NCBI RefSeq assembly: GCF_003234815.2 | Contig: NZ_CP126279.1 | Span: 186,001 to 250,000 of the forward strand | Direction of reading: 5' to 3' | Source of the DNA: Curtobacterium sp. MCBD17_035 | Lineage (GTDB): Bacteria > Actinomycetota > Actinomycetes > Actinomycetales > Microbacteriaceae | Length of the DNA stretch: 64,000 nucleotides | Shown here: positions 17,297 through 25,208 of the stretch, piece after piece | Layout: the number at the start of each line of letters is the position of its first letter | Numbering within the stretch: position 1 is the first letter of the stretch | The notes under the pieces: generated by a model | Databases searched by the model: none | Seen by the model: the letters and a program-made list of their open reading frames with translations, nothing else | What the model was told of the DNA's origin: nothing | Position numbers and translations under genes: made by a program

Positions 17297-17320
17297 CACA
17301 CCATGACGAAGGAGTCGCCC

Positions 17321-19006
17321 ATGCCCGATGACGACCAGGCGCGCCAGCGCCACGCCGACGAGGTCAGCGAGGGTCGCGCGACCCTCGGGATCGAGCTCGG
17401 CTCCACCCGCATCAAGGCGACCCTCGTCGGCGCCGACCTGCTGCCGATCGCATCGGGCAGCCACGAGTGGGAGAACGAGTTCGTCGACGGCCGGTGGACG
17501 TACCCGCTCGACGCCGTCTGGTCGGGCCTCCAGGCCTGCTACGCGGACCTCGTGTCCGACGTCCAGGACCGGTTCGGGGTGCGCCCCACGCGCTTCCGGG
17601 CCATCGGCGTGTCCGCGATGATGCACGGCTACCTGGCGTTCGACGCGGACGGCGAACTGCTCGTCCCGTTCCGGACCTGGCGCAACACCTCGACCGGCGC
17701 GGCGTCCGCCGAGCTGACCGAGGCGCTCCAGTTCAACATCCCGCTCCGTTGGTCCGTCGCGCACCTGTACCAGGCGGTCCTCGACGACGAACCGCACGTC
17801 GCCGACATCGCGTCGCTGACGACGCTCGCCGGGTACGTGCACTGGAAGCTCACGGGGCGTCGGGTGCTCGGCGTGGGGGACGCGTCGGGCGTGTTCCCGA
17901 TCGACCCCGCCACCGGCACCTACGACGCCGGCATGCTCGCCACGGTCCAGGAGCGCGTCGGACAGCGGGCCGCGCACCTCGACCTCGCGGCCGTGCTCCC
18001 CGAGGTGCTCCCCGCCGGACGGGAGGCGGGGCACCTGACCGCGCACGGCGCACGACTGCTGGACCCGACCGGCTCGCTGCAGGACGGCATCCCGCTCTGC
18101 CCGCCCGAGGGGGACGCGGGTACCGGCATGGTGGCCACGAACGCGGTCGCGCCGCGCACCGGGAACGTGAGCGTCGGCACGAGCATCTTCGCCATGGTCG
18201 TGCTCGAGGAACCCCTCACCGCCGCGCACCACGAGCTCGACGTCGTGACGACGCCGTCCGGTGACGCCGTCGCGATGGTGCACTGCAACAACGGCGCGAG
18301 CGAGCTCGCCGCCTGGGCGCGGGTGTTCGGCCGCTTCGCCGAGGTCACCGGGTCGCCGGTCGAGCCGGACCGGGTGTACGCGGCGCTGCTCGCGGAGGCC
18401 CTGGACGCGGACCCCGACGCCGGTGGCCTGCTGTCCTCGAACTACCTGTCCGGCGAGCCGGTGACGGGCGTCGAGGAGGGGCGACCGCTCCTCGTCCGCA
18501 GTCCCGCGGGTCGGTTCACGCTCGGCAACCTCATCCGGGCCGAGGTGGACGCGGCGTTCGCGACCCTCCGCATCGGCATGGACGTCCTGGCGGGCGAGGG
18601 AGTCGCGGTCGACCAGCTGCTCGCCCACGGTGGCCTGTTCCGGACGCGCGGGCCGGCCCAGCAGTTGCTGGCCGCCGCGTTGCGGGTGCCGATCGCCGTC
18701 GGGGTGACCGCGGGTGAGGGCGGCCCGTGGGGCATGGCGGTCCTCGCCGCGTACCTCGAGGCCGCCGACGAGCGGTCCCTGGCCGAGTACCTGGCCACCG
18801 AGGTCTTCGATGGCGACACGGTCGACGTCGTGCAGCCGGCGGCCGAGGACGTCGCGGGCTTCGCCACGTTCCTCGAGCGGTACCGGGCCGGCCTGGCCCT
18901 GCAGCCGGTCGCGGTCGCGGCCACACCGGCCGGCACGAGTGACGGCGACGCCGCCGGCGACGCCGTCACGATCGGCGACACCCCGAACGAAGGAGCAACC
19001 CCATGA
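17321..19006 (+). CDS. araB: FGGY-family carbohydrate kinase, probable L-ribulokinase
   Basis: A 561-residue FGGY sugar kinase expected to phosphorylate L-ribulose, between the AraA and AraD steps. The N-terminal phosphate-binding segment is LGIELGSTRIKATLVG, followed by AIGVSAMMHGYLAFD. The C-terminal ATP domain carries SVGTSIFAMVVL and LLAHGGLFRTRGPAQQLLAAAL. The sequence resembles xylulokinase-like FGGY proteins more than classical AraB, so the substrate rests on context. The start is the ATG at 17321, because GAAGGAG (17308-17314) is six bases upstream; an in-frame ATG at 17303 lies ahead of that ribosome site. It overlaps araD by four bases (ATGA). Confidence 0.83.
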   Translation: MPDDDQARQRHADEVSEGRATLGIELGSTRIKATLVGADLLPIASGSHEWENEFVDGRWTYPLDAVWSGLQACYADLVSDVQDRFGVRPTRFRAIGVSAMMHGYLAFDADGELLVPFRTWRNTSTGAASAELTEALQFNIPLRWSVAHLYQAVLDDEPHVADIASLTTLAGYVHWKLTGRRVLGVGDASGVFPIDPATGTYDAGMLATVQERVGQRAAHLDLAAVLPEVLPAGREAGHLTAHGARLLDPTGSLQDGIPLCPPEGDAGTGMVATNAVAPRTGNVSVGTSIFAMVVLEEPLTAAHHELDVVTTPSGDAVAMVHCNNGASELAAWARVFGRFAEVTGSPVEPDRVYAALLAEALDADPDAGGLLSSNYLSGEPVTGVEEGRPLLVRSPAGRFTLGNLIRAEVDAAFATLRIGMDVLAGEGVAVDQLLAHGGLFRTRGPAQQLLAAALRVPIAVGVTAGEGGPWGMAVLAAYLEAADERSLAEYLATEVFDGDTVDVVQPAAEDVAGFATFLERYRAGLALQPVAVAATPAGTSDGDAAGDAVTIGDTPNEGATP

Positions 19007-19734
19007 CCGAGGACACCCCCGTGTCCGGCGACGCCGTGTCCGACGACGTCCGTGCCGCCGTGCAGGCGACCCGCGAGAAGGTCGCCGCCCTGCACAGCGA
19101 GCTGACCCGGAACGGACTCGTCGTCTGGACGGGCGGCAACGTGTCGGAGCGCGTGCCCGGCGCCGACCTGTTCGTCATCAAGCCGTCCGGCCTGACGTAC
19201 GACGAGCTCCGTCCCGAGAACCAGATCGTCTGCACCCTCGACGGCGTGCCCGCCGACGGTTGGGCCAACGAGCACGGTCCGTCGAGCGACACCGCCGCGC
19301 ACGCCTACGTGTACCGCCAGATGCCGAGCGTCGGCGGCGTCGTGCACACCCACTCGACCTACGCCACCGCGTGGGCCGCGCGGGGCGAGGAGATCCCGTG
19401 CGTCATCACCGCGATGGCGGACGAGTTCGGCGGGCCCATCCCGATCGGTCCCTTCGCGATCATCGGTGACGACTCGATCGGCCGCGGCATCGTCGCGACG
19501 CTCGAGGGGCACCGCTCGCGCGCCGTGCTCATGCAGAACCACGGGGTGTTCACCATCGGCAAGGACGGCCGCGACGCGGTCAAGGCGGCCGTGATGGCCG
19601 AGGACGTCGCCCGCACCGTGCACATCAGCCGGCAGCTCGGCGAGCCGCTGCCGATCGACCCCGCCGACATCGACCGGTTGTTCGACCGGTACCAGAACGT
19701 CTACGGACAGGAACCCAAGGGAGCGATGCAATGA
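19003..19734 (+). CDS. araD: L-ribulose-5-phosphate 4-epimerase
   Basis: A 243-residue class II aldolase/epimerase that converts L-ribulose 5-phosphate to D-xylulose 5-phosphate for the pentose phosphate pathway. Characteristic blocks are [20 protein letters not shown] near the N-terminus, [20 protein letters not shown] (two zinc-binding His) in the middle, and [13 protein letters not shown] (third zinc His) later. The length is close to that of E. coli AraD. GAAGGAG precedes the ATG, and both ends overlap neighbours by four bases, so the ara operon is tightly coupled. Confidence 0.92.
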   Translation: MTEDTPVSGDAVSDDVRAAVQATREKVAALHSELTRNGLVVWTGGNVSERVPGADLFVIKPSGLTYDELRPENQIVCTLDGVPADGWANEHGPSSDTAAHAYVYRQMPSVGGVVHTHSTYATAWAARGEEIPCVITAMADEFGGPIPIGPFAIIGDDSIGRGIVATLEGHRSRAVLMQNHGVFTIGKDGRDAVKAAVMAEDVARTVHISRQLGEPLPIDPADIDRLFDRYQNVYGQEPKGAMQ

Positions 19735-21242
19735 CGCAGATCGACAGCGGACTCGACGGATACGAGATCTGGTTCCTGACGGGGAGCCAGGGGCTCTACG
19801 GCGAGGAGACCCTCCGCCAGGTCGCGGAGCAGTCGCAGGCGGTGCACGCGCAGCTCGCGGCGCAGGTGCCCGTCGAGCTCGTGTGGAAGCCGGTGCTCAC
19901 CGACCCGGACTCGATCCGCCGCGCCCTCATCGAGGCGAGCGCGGACGACCGCGTCATCGGGGTCACGACGTGGATGCACACGTTCAGCCCGGCGAAGATG
20001 TGGATCGGCGGCCTCGGTGCGCTCACGAAGCCGTTGCTGCACCTGCACACACAGGCGAACGTCGAGCTGCCCTGGGGCGAGATCGACTTCGACTTCATGA
20101 ACCTCAACCAGGCCGCGCACGGCGACCGCGAGTTCGGCTACGCGCTGGCCCGCATGGGGGTCGCGCACGCCACGACGATCGGCCACGTGTCGGATCCGCG
20201 TGTCGTGGCCGAGGTCTCGGCGTGGGCCCGTGCGGCCGCTGCCTGGGCCGCCGTCCGGTCGCTCAAGCTCGCGCGCTTCGGTGACAACATGCGGTACGTC
20301 GCCGTCACCGAGGGTGACAAGACCGAGGCCGAGATCGCGCTCGGCGTCCAGGTGAACACCTGGGCCGTCAACGAGCTCGCCGACGCGGTCGCCGACGTCG
20401 ACGACACCGACGTCGACACCCTCGTGGCCTCGTACGAGGAGGAGTACGACGTCGTCGCCGAGCTCCGTCGCGGTGGCGAGCGCCACCAGTCCCTCCGTGA
20501 CGGGGCCGCGATCGAGCTCGGGCTCCGCTCGTTCCTCGAGGCCGGCGGGTTCGGTGCGTTCACGACGAACTTCGAGGACCTCGGCGCGCTCAAGCAGCTG
20601 CCGGGCCTCGCGGTGCAGCGGCTCATGGCCGACGGCTACGGGTTCGGTGCCGAGGGCGACTGGAAGACCGCCGTGCTCGTCCGCGCGATGAACGTCGCCG
20701 GGGCCGGGCTCCCCGGCGGCGCCTCGCTCATGGAGGACTACACGTACGAGCTCACGCCGGGTCGCGAGAAGATCCTCGGCGCGCACATGCTCGAGGTCTC
20801 GCCGACGTTGACGGCCGCACGCCCGACGCTCGAGATCCACCCGCTCGGCATCGGCGGCAAGGACGACCCCGTGCGCCTCGTGTTCACGGCCGACCCGGGT
20901 GAGGCCGTCGTCGTCGCGATGTCCGACGTCCGCGACGGCTTCCGCCTGACGGCCAACGTCGTCGACGTCGTCGAGCCCGACGCGCCGCTGCCGCACCTGC
21001 CCGTCGGCCGCGCCGTCTGGGAGCCCCGGCCGTCGTTCCCCGTCGCCGCCGAGGCCTGGCTCGCCGCGGGTGCCGCCCACCACACCGTCATGACGAACGC
21101 GGTCGGGCTCGACGTCGTGGAGCGCTTCGCGACGATGGCCGGGACCGAGTTCGTGGTGATCGACGAGCACACCACGATCCGCGAGTTCCGGCAGGAGCTC
21201 AAGGTGCAGCAGGTGTGGCACCGCCTCGACCGGGGGTTCTGA
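19731..21242 (+). CDS. araA: L-arabinose isomerase
   Basis: A 503-residue isomerase converting L-arabinose to L-ribulose, the first step of the pathway. It begins with [20 protein letters not shown] and [20 protein letters not shown], both highly conserved in AraA. The metal-ligand Glu residues lie in the central block containing [13 protein letters not shown] and the following segment. The length matches the usual 500 residues. It is last in the operon, overlaps araD by four bases, and is followed 16 bp downstream by a very strong hairpin terminator. Confidence 0.95.
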   Translation: MTQIDSGLDGYEIWFLTGSQGLYGEETLRQVAEQSQAVHAQLAAQVPVELVWKPVLTDPDSIRRALIEASADDRVIGVTTWMHTFSPAKMWIGGLGALTKPLLHLHTQANVELPWGEIDFDFMNLNQAAHGDREFGYALARMGVAHATTIGHVSDPRVVAEVSAWARAAAAWAAVRSLKLARFGDNMRYVAVTEGDKTEAEIALGVQVNTWAVNELADAVADVDDTDVDTLVASYEEEYDVVAELRRGGERHQSLRDGAAIELGLRSFLEAGGFGAFTTNFEDLGALKQLPGLAVQRLMADGYGFGAEGDWKTAVLVRAMNVAGAGLPGGASLMEDYTYELTPGREKILGAHMLEVSPTLTAARPTLEIHPLGIGGKDDPVRLVFTADPGEAVVVAMSDVRDGFRLTANVVDVVEPDAPLPHLPVGRAVWEPRPSFPVAAEAWLAAGAAHHTVMTNAVGLDVVERFATMAGTEFVVIDEHTTIREFRQELKVQQVWHRLDRGF

Positions 21243-21258
21243 GCCTCCCGCTCAGAAC

Positions 21259-21302
21259 GCACGACACGCCGTGTGCACCCGAGTGCACACGGCGTGTCGT
21301 GC
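21259..21302 (+). terminator. Strong hairpin terminator of the araBDA operon
   Basis: A perfect 20-bp stem (21259-21278 with 21283-21302) has a 4-nt loop CCGA. The arms contain ACGACACGCCGTGTGCAC. No long T-run follows, as is common in high-GC actinobacteria. Confidence 0.85.
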
Positions 21303-21461
21303 ACTCTGGGCAGGGTCAGCGTGACCCCCGGATGCGGGGTTCCCAGGTGATTCGGATGGTCGCGGCGCCCAATGCCGCCGATCCGCGCGGTCATGGCGAT
21401 CCCGGGGTGTCGTTCCGCTCAGGCTGCGCGCCCGACCGAGGGGTGGACCGATCGTTCCCGG

Positions 21462-22347
<886 letters not shown>

Positions 22348-22356
22348 TCGCGGGCG

Positions 22357-22389
22357 CCGCTCGGTCCGCACCACGCGCGGACCGAGCGG
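22357..22389 (+). terminator. First hairpin after the Rpf-like gene
   Basis: Perfect 13-bp arms, CCGCTCGGTCCGC (22357-22369) and its complement (22377-22389), enclose a 7-nt loop, 9 bp after the stop codon. Confidence 0.8.
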
Positions 22390-22392
22390 GAC

Positions 22393-22432
22393 ACGACGGA
22401 CGGGACCCGGGCGACCGGGTCCCGTCCGTCGT
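22393..22432 (+). terminator. Second, stronger hairpin after the Rpf-like gene
   Basis: A perfect 18-bp stem (22393-22410 with 22415-22432) has the loop GCGA. It directly follows the first hairpin, giving a tandem terminator. The remaining gap to 22605 shows no clear feature besides the AGGAGG-like ribosome site of the next gene. Confidence 0.85.
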
Positions 22433-22605
22433 TCCGTTCGGCGTGGACACCGCCGTGTCGACGCCCTGTCCGGCTCGTCCTCCACATCGGCCGGTGCATG
22501 AACGCTGTCCACCATCTCGGCTCGGCACCTTGTCGGCGGGCGTGCTTCCCGGCCATCATCGGAGCACGCGCCGCGGGGTGCGCAGGAGCACGAGGAGGAC
22601 GGGAC

Positions 22606-23199
22606 ATGGCGACCTTCACCAGGGGGTTCGGCGGGCGGCGGCGTGACGTGGACCCGCGGCTGCCACCGGGGCAGACCACCGTGGCCGACTGGCCGGTGCT
22701 CTCGGCGAGCGGCACACCGATCATCGAGCCCGAGGAGTGGCAGTTCTCCGTCCGTACCGAGACCGGCGCAGTGCACGAGTGGTCGTGGGACGAGGTCCGG
22801 GCGCTCGGGATCGAGGACATCCGGACCGACATCCACTGCGTGACCCACTGGTCCAAGCTCGACATGGGGTGGCGGGGCGTCCCGCTCGACGCCGTCTTCG
22901 CCGACGTCGAGACCTCGTTCGACCACCTCATGGTCCACAGTTACGGCGGCTACACGACGAACCTGCCCCTGGCCGAGGTCCTCGACGGCAAGGCGTGGAT
23001 CGCGTTCGAGGCCGAGGGCGAGCCCCTGTCGCCCGAACACGGCGGCCCGGCGCGGTTGCTCGTGCCGCATCTCTACTTCTGGAAGAGCGCCAAGTGGGTC
23101 CGCGGGATCACGATGCAGGCGAACGACGAGCCGGGCTTCTGGGAGAACGCGGGCTACCACCTGCACGGGGACCCGTGGAAGGAAGAGCGCTACTGGTGA
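22606..23199 (+). CDS. Cytoplasmic sulfite-oxidase-fold molybdopterin oxidoreductase (MsrP/YedY-like)
   Basis: A 197-residue protein of the sulfite oxidase superfamily. The Mo-coordinating cysteine is Cys78 in DIHCVTHWSKLDMGW. Further family blocks are VHSYGGYTTNLPLAEVL, PARLLVPHLYFWKSAKWVRG and GFWENAGYHLHGDPW. Unlike MsrP there is no Tat signal peptide: the N-terminus has Arg residues but no hydrophobic stretch, so it should be cytoplasmic. The start is supported by GAGGAG. The next gene, a flavin reductase, overlaps by four bases (GTGA), which suggests it supplies electrons. The substrate is unknown; sulfoxide or N-oxide reduction are possibilities. Confidence 0.85.
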   Translation: MATFTRGFGGRRRDVDPRLPPGQTTVADWPVLSASGTPIIEPEEWQFSVRTETGAVHEWSWDEVRALGIEDIRTDIHCVTHWSKLDMGWRGVPLDAVFADVETSFDHLMVHSYGGYTTNLPLAEVLDGKAWIAFEAEGEPLSPEHGGPARLLVPHLYFWKSAKWVRGITMQANDEPGFWENAGYHLHGDPWKEERYW

Positions 23200-24029
23200 G
23201 CGTCGACGTCGGAGCGACCGCATCGGCGCAGACGGTGTCGGCCACGACGGGTGCGCCTGCGGACCCGGCCTCCCGTCCCGCGTCCGCACTCCCGCGCCCG
23301 GGGTGGCACGTGGCGCGCGTCGTCGCGGCCGCGTCCGAGACCCCGACGGCGCGGCGCATCGTGCTCGACGTCGCGGGCTGGCCCGGGAACGAGGCCGGCC
23401 AGCACCTCGACCTGCGCCTCACTGCCGAGGACGGCTACCAGGCGACGCGGTCCTACTCGATCGCCTCGCACGGGGCGAGCAGCCGGGTCGAGCTCGCGGT
23501 CGACCGGGTCGACGACGGCGAGGTCTCGCCCTTCCTGGTCGACGACGTCATGGTGGGCGACGAACTCGAGGTGCACGGACCGCTCGGCGGCTGGTTCGTC
23601 TGGCGGCCACCGACGGAACCGGAACCGCGCCCGGTCCAGCTCATCGCGGGCGGATCCGGCGTCGTCCCGCTCGTCGCGATGGTCCGTGCGCACGCGGAGG
23701 CCGGGGACCCCACGCCCTTCCGGTTGCTGTACGCGGTCCGCACGCCGGAGGACGTCTTCTTCCGTCCCGAACTGCGGGCGGCGCTCGACGCGGACGCTCC
23801 CTTCGCGCTGACGACGGTGTACTCGCGACGGACGCCCCCGGGCGACGACACCGCACCCGGCCGCCTGACGCGGGACCGCCTCGGTGCCGCGATCGTGTCG
23901 GCGGCGGCCCACCCGCGCATCTACGTCTGCGGCTCGACGCCGTTCGTCGAACAGGTCATCACGTGGCTCGGCGAGCTCGGGTACGACACCCGGGGCGTGC
24001 GAGCCGAGCGGTTCGGAGGCAGCGCATGA
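23196..24029 (+). CDS. FAD/NAD(P)-binding ferredoxin-reductase-type oxidoreductase
   Basis: A 277-residue flavin reductase. An Ala/Pro-rich N-terminus (about 35 residues) precedes a FAD domain with RSYSIAS, then an NAD(P) domain with LIAGGSGVVPLVAMVRAH and YVCGSTPFVEQV. It has no C-terminal 2Fe-2S domain, so electrons would pass directly from FAD to a partner. The GTG start overlaps the molybdoenzyme stop and its own stop overlaps the next gene (ATGA). This arrangement indicates a two-protein redox pair with a zinc-ribbon accessory (inference from context). Confidence 0.87.
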   Translation: MSVDVGATASAQTVSATTGAPADPASRPASALPRPGWHVARVVAAASETPTARRIVLDVAGWPGNEAGQHLDLRLTAEDGYQATRSYSIASHGASSRVELAVDRVDDGEVSPFLVDDVMVGDELEVHGPLGGWFVWRPPTEPEPRPVQLIAGGSGVVPLVAMVRAHAEAGDPTPFRLLYAVRTPEDVFFRPELRAALDADAPFALTTVYSRRTPPGDDTAPGRLTRDRLGAAIVSAAAHPRIYVCGSTPFVEQVITWLGELGYDTRGVRAERFGGSA

Positions 24030-24325
24030 CGACCCGACTCGACGGCAACGCGGCGGCCGGGGTCCTGGCCGACGTCTTCGGCACGGACACCACCACCGCA
24101 CGGGTCCGATGCTCCGGCTGCGGGGCGGTCGGTGTCGTCGCCACGGTGGTCGTCCTGGCCGATGCGGCGGGCACGGTCCTCCGCTGCCCCGAGTGCGACG
24201 ACGTCCTCGCCACGGTGGTCGACGACGGCACCACGGCCTGGCTGTCCATGCCCGGGGTGAGCGCGATCGGCATCCCACGACCGGTGCCCCTGGGCAGCCG
24301 CGCACGGGCCCGGCCCGGAGGCTGA
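24026..24325 (+). CDS. Small zinc-ribbon protein (DUF6510-like)
   Basis: A 99-residue protein with two CxxC pairs, RCSGCGAVG and LRCPECDDV, about 29 residues apart, typical of a zinc ribbon. No catalytic domain is visible. It is the last gene of the overlapping molybdoenzyme/flavin reductase operon. I recall such proteins accompanying this molybdoenzyme type in actinobacteria, which would suggest an accessory or redox-sensing role, but the function is unknown. Confidence 0.78.
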   Translation: MTTRLDGNAAAGVLADVFGTDTTTARVRCSGCGAVGVVATVVVLADAAGTVLRCPECDDVLATVVDDGTTAWLSMPGVSAIGIPRPVPLGSRARARPGG

Positions 24326-24413
24326 GCGGACACGCCCTGGTCGGACTCCTACACTGGCCAGTCGCAGGAACCCCACCCCACCCCGCCACACCCCTCGGAA
24401 GGTCGATCGCCCG

Positions 24414-25208
24414 ATGACCACCCCGTCCACACGCGTGCCCGGCAGCCTCGCCGAGCAGCGTGCGCTCCTCTTCGACCTCGACGGCGTCCTGACGCCCACC
24501 GCGGACGTCCACATGCGCGCATGGTCACGGCTGTTCACCCCGTACCTCGAGCAGCACGGGGTCGCCCCGTACACCGAGCAGGACTACTACGCGTACATCG
24601 ACGGCAAGCCGCGCTACGACGGCGTCCGGTCCCTGCTCGTCGCGCGGGGGATCCAGGTCCCCGAGGGCGACCCGTCCGACGGCCCGGACGCCGACACGGT
24701 CTGCGGTCTCGGCAACCGGAAGAACGCCGCGTTCAACGCCGAGCTCGAGGAGAACGGCGTCCTGCCGTACCCCGGCTCCGCGCGGTTCCTCGACGCCGCC
24801 ATCGCTGCCGGGTACCTCGTCGCGGTCGTCTCGAGTTCCGCGAACGCCCGGTCGGTCCTGCGCACCGCGGGGATCCTCGACCGCTTCCCCGTCGTGGTGG
24901 ACGGCACCGTCGCGATCGCCGACCACCTGGCCGGCAAGCCGGCTCCCGACACCTTCGTCGACGCGGCACACCGCCTCGGACTGACGCCGGCGTCGTGCGT
25001 CGTGTTCGAGGACGCCCTCGCCGGGGTCCAGGCCGGCCACGCCGGGGCCTTCGGACTCGTCGTGGGCGTCGATCGCGGTGCGGGCGCGGACGCCCTCCGC
25101 GCGCACGGCGCGGACGTCGTCGTGCCCGACCTCGCCGACCTCGTCGACGACCTGCCGGCTCCGGGCACCGTCACCCACCCCACGGACGCTCCCGGGAAGG
25201 ACGCATGA
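24414..25208 (+). CDS. HAD-family beta-phosphoglucomutase-like protein
   Basis: A 264-residue HAD-superfamily protein. The nucleophile motif is LLFDLDGVLTPTADVH (Asp21, Asp23), with motif II VVSSSANARSV and motif IV VVFEDALAGVQAGHAG. The cap region fits beta-phosphoglucomutases that interconvert beta-glucose 1-phosphate and glucose 6-phosphate. It overlaps a GH65 phosphorylase by four bases, the classical pairing: the phosphorylase releases beta-glucose 1-phosphate and the mutase feeds it into glycolysis. A -10-like TACACT lies at 24350-24355 and GGAAGG precedes the ATG. Confidence 0.88.
   Translation: MTTPSTRVPGSLAEQRALLFDLDGVLTPTADVHMRAWSRLFTPYLEQHGVAPYTEQDYYAYIDGKPRYDGVRSLLVARGIQVPEGDPSDGPDADTVCGLGNRKNAAFNAELEENGVLPYPGSARFLDAAIAAGYLVAVVSSSANARSVLRTAGILDRFPVVVDGTVAIADHLAGKPAPDTFVDAAHRLGLTPASCVVFEDALAGVQAGHAGAFGLVVGVDRGAGADALRAHGADVVVPDLADLVDDLPAPGTVTHPTDAPGKDA

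Noticed and set aside
17303..17320. Upstream ATG as the araB start
   Set aside because: The GAAGGAG ribosome site lies after this ATG and is correctly spaced for the ATG at 17321.
22606..22650. Tat signal peptide on the molybdoenzyme
   Set aside because: Arg residues are present but no hydrophobic segment or cleavage site follows.
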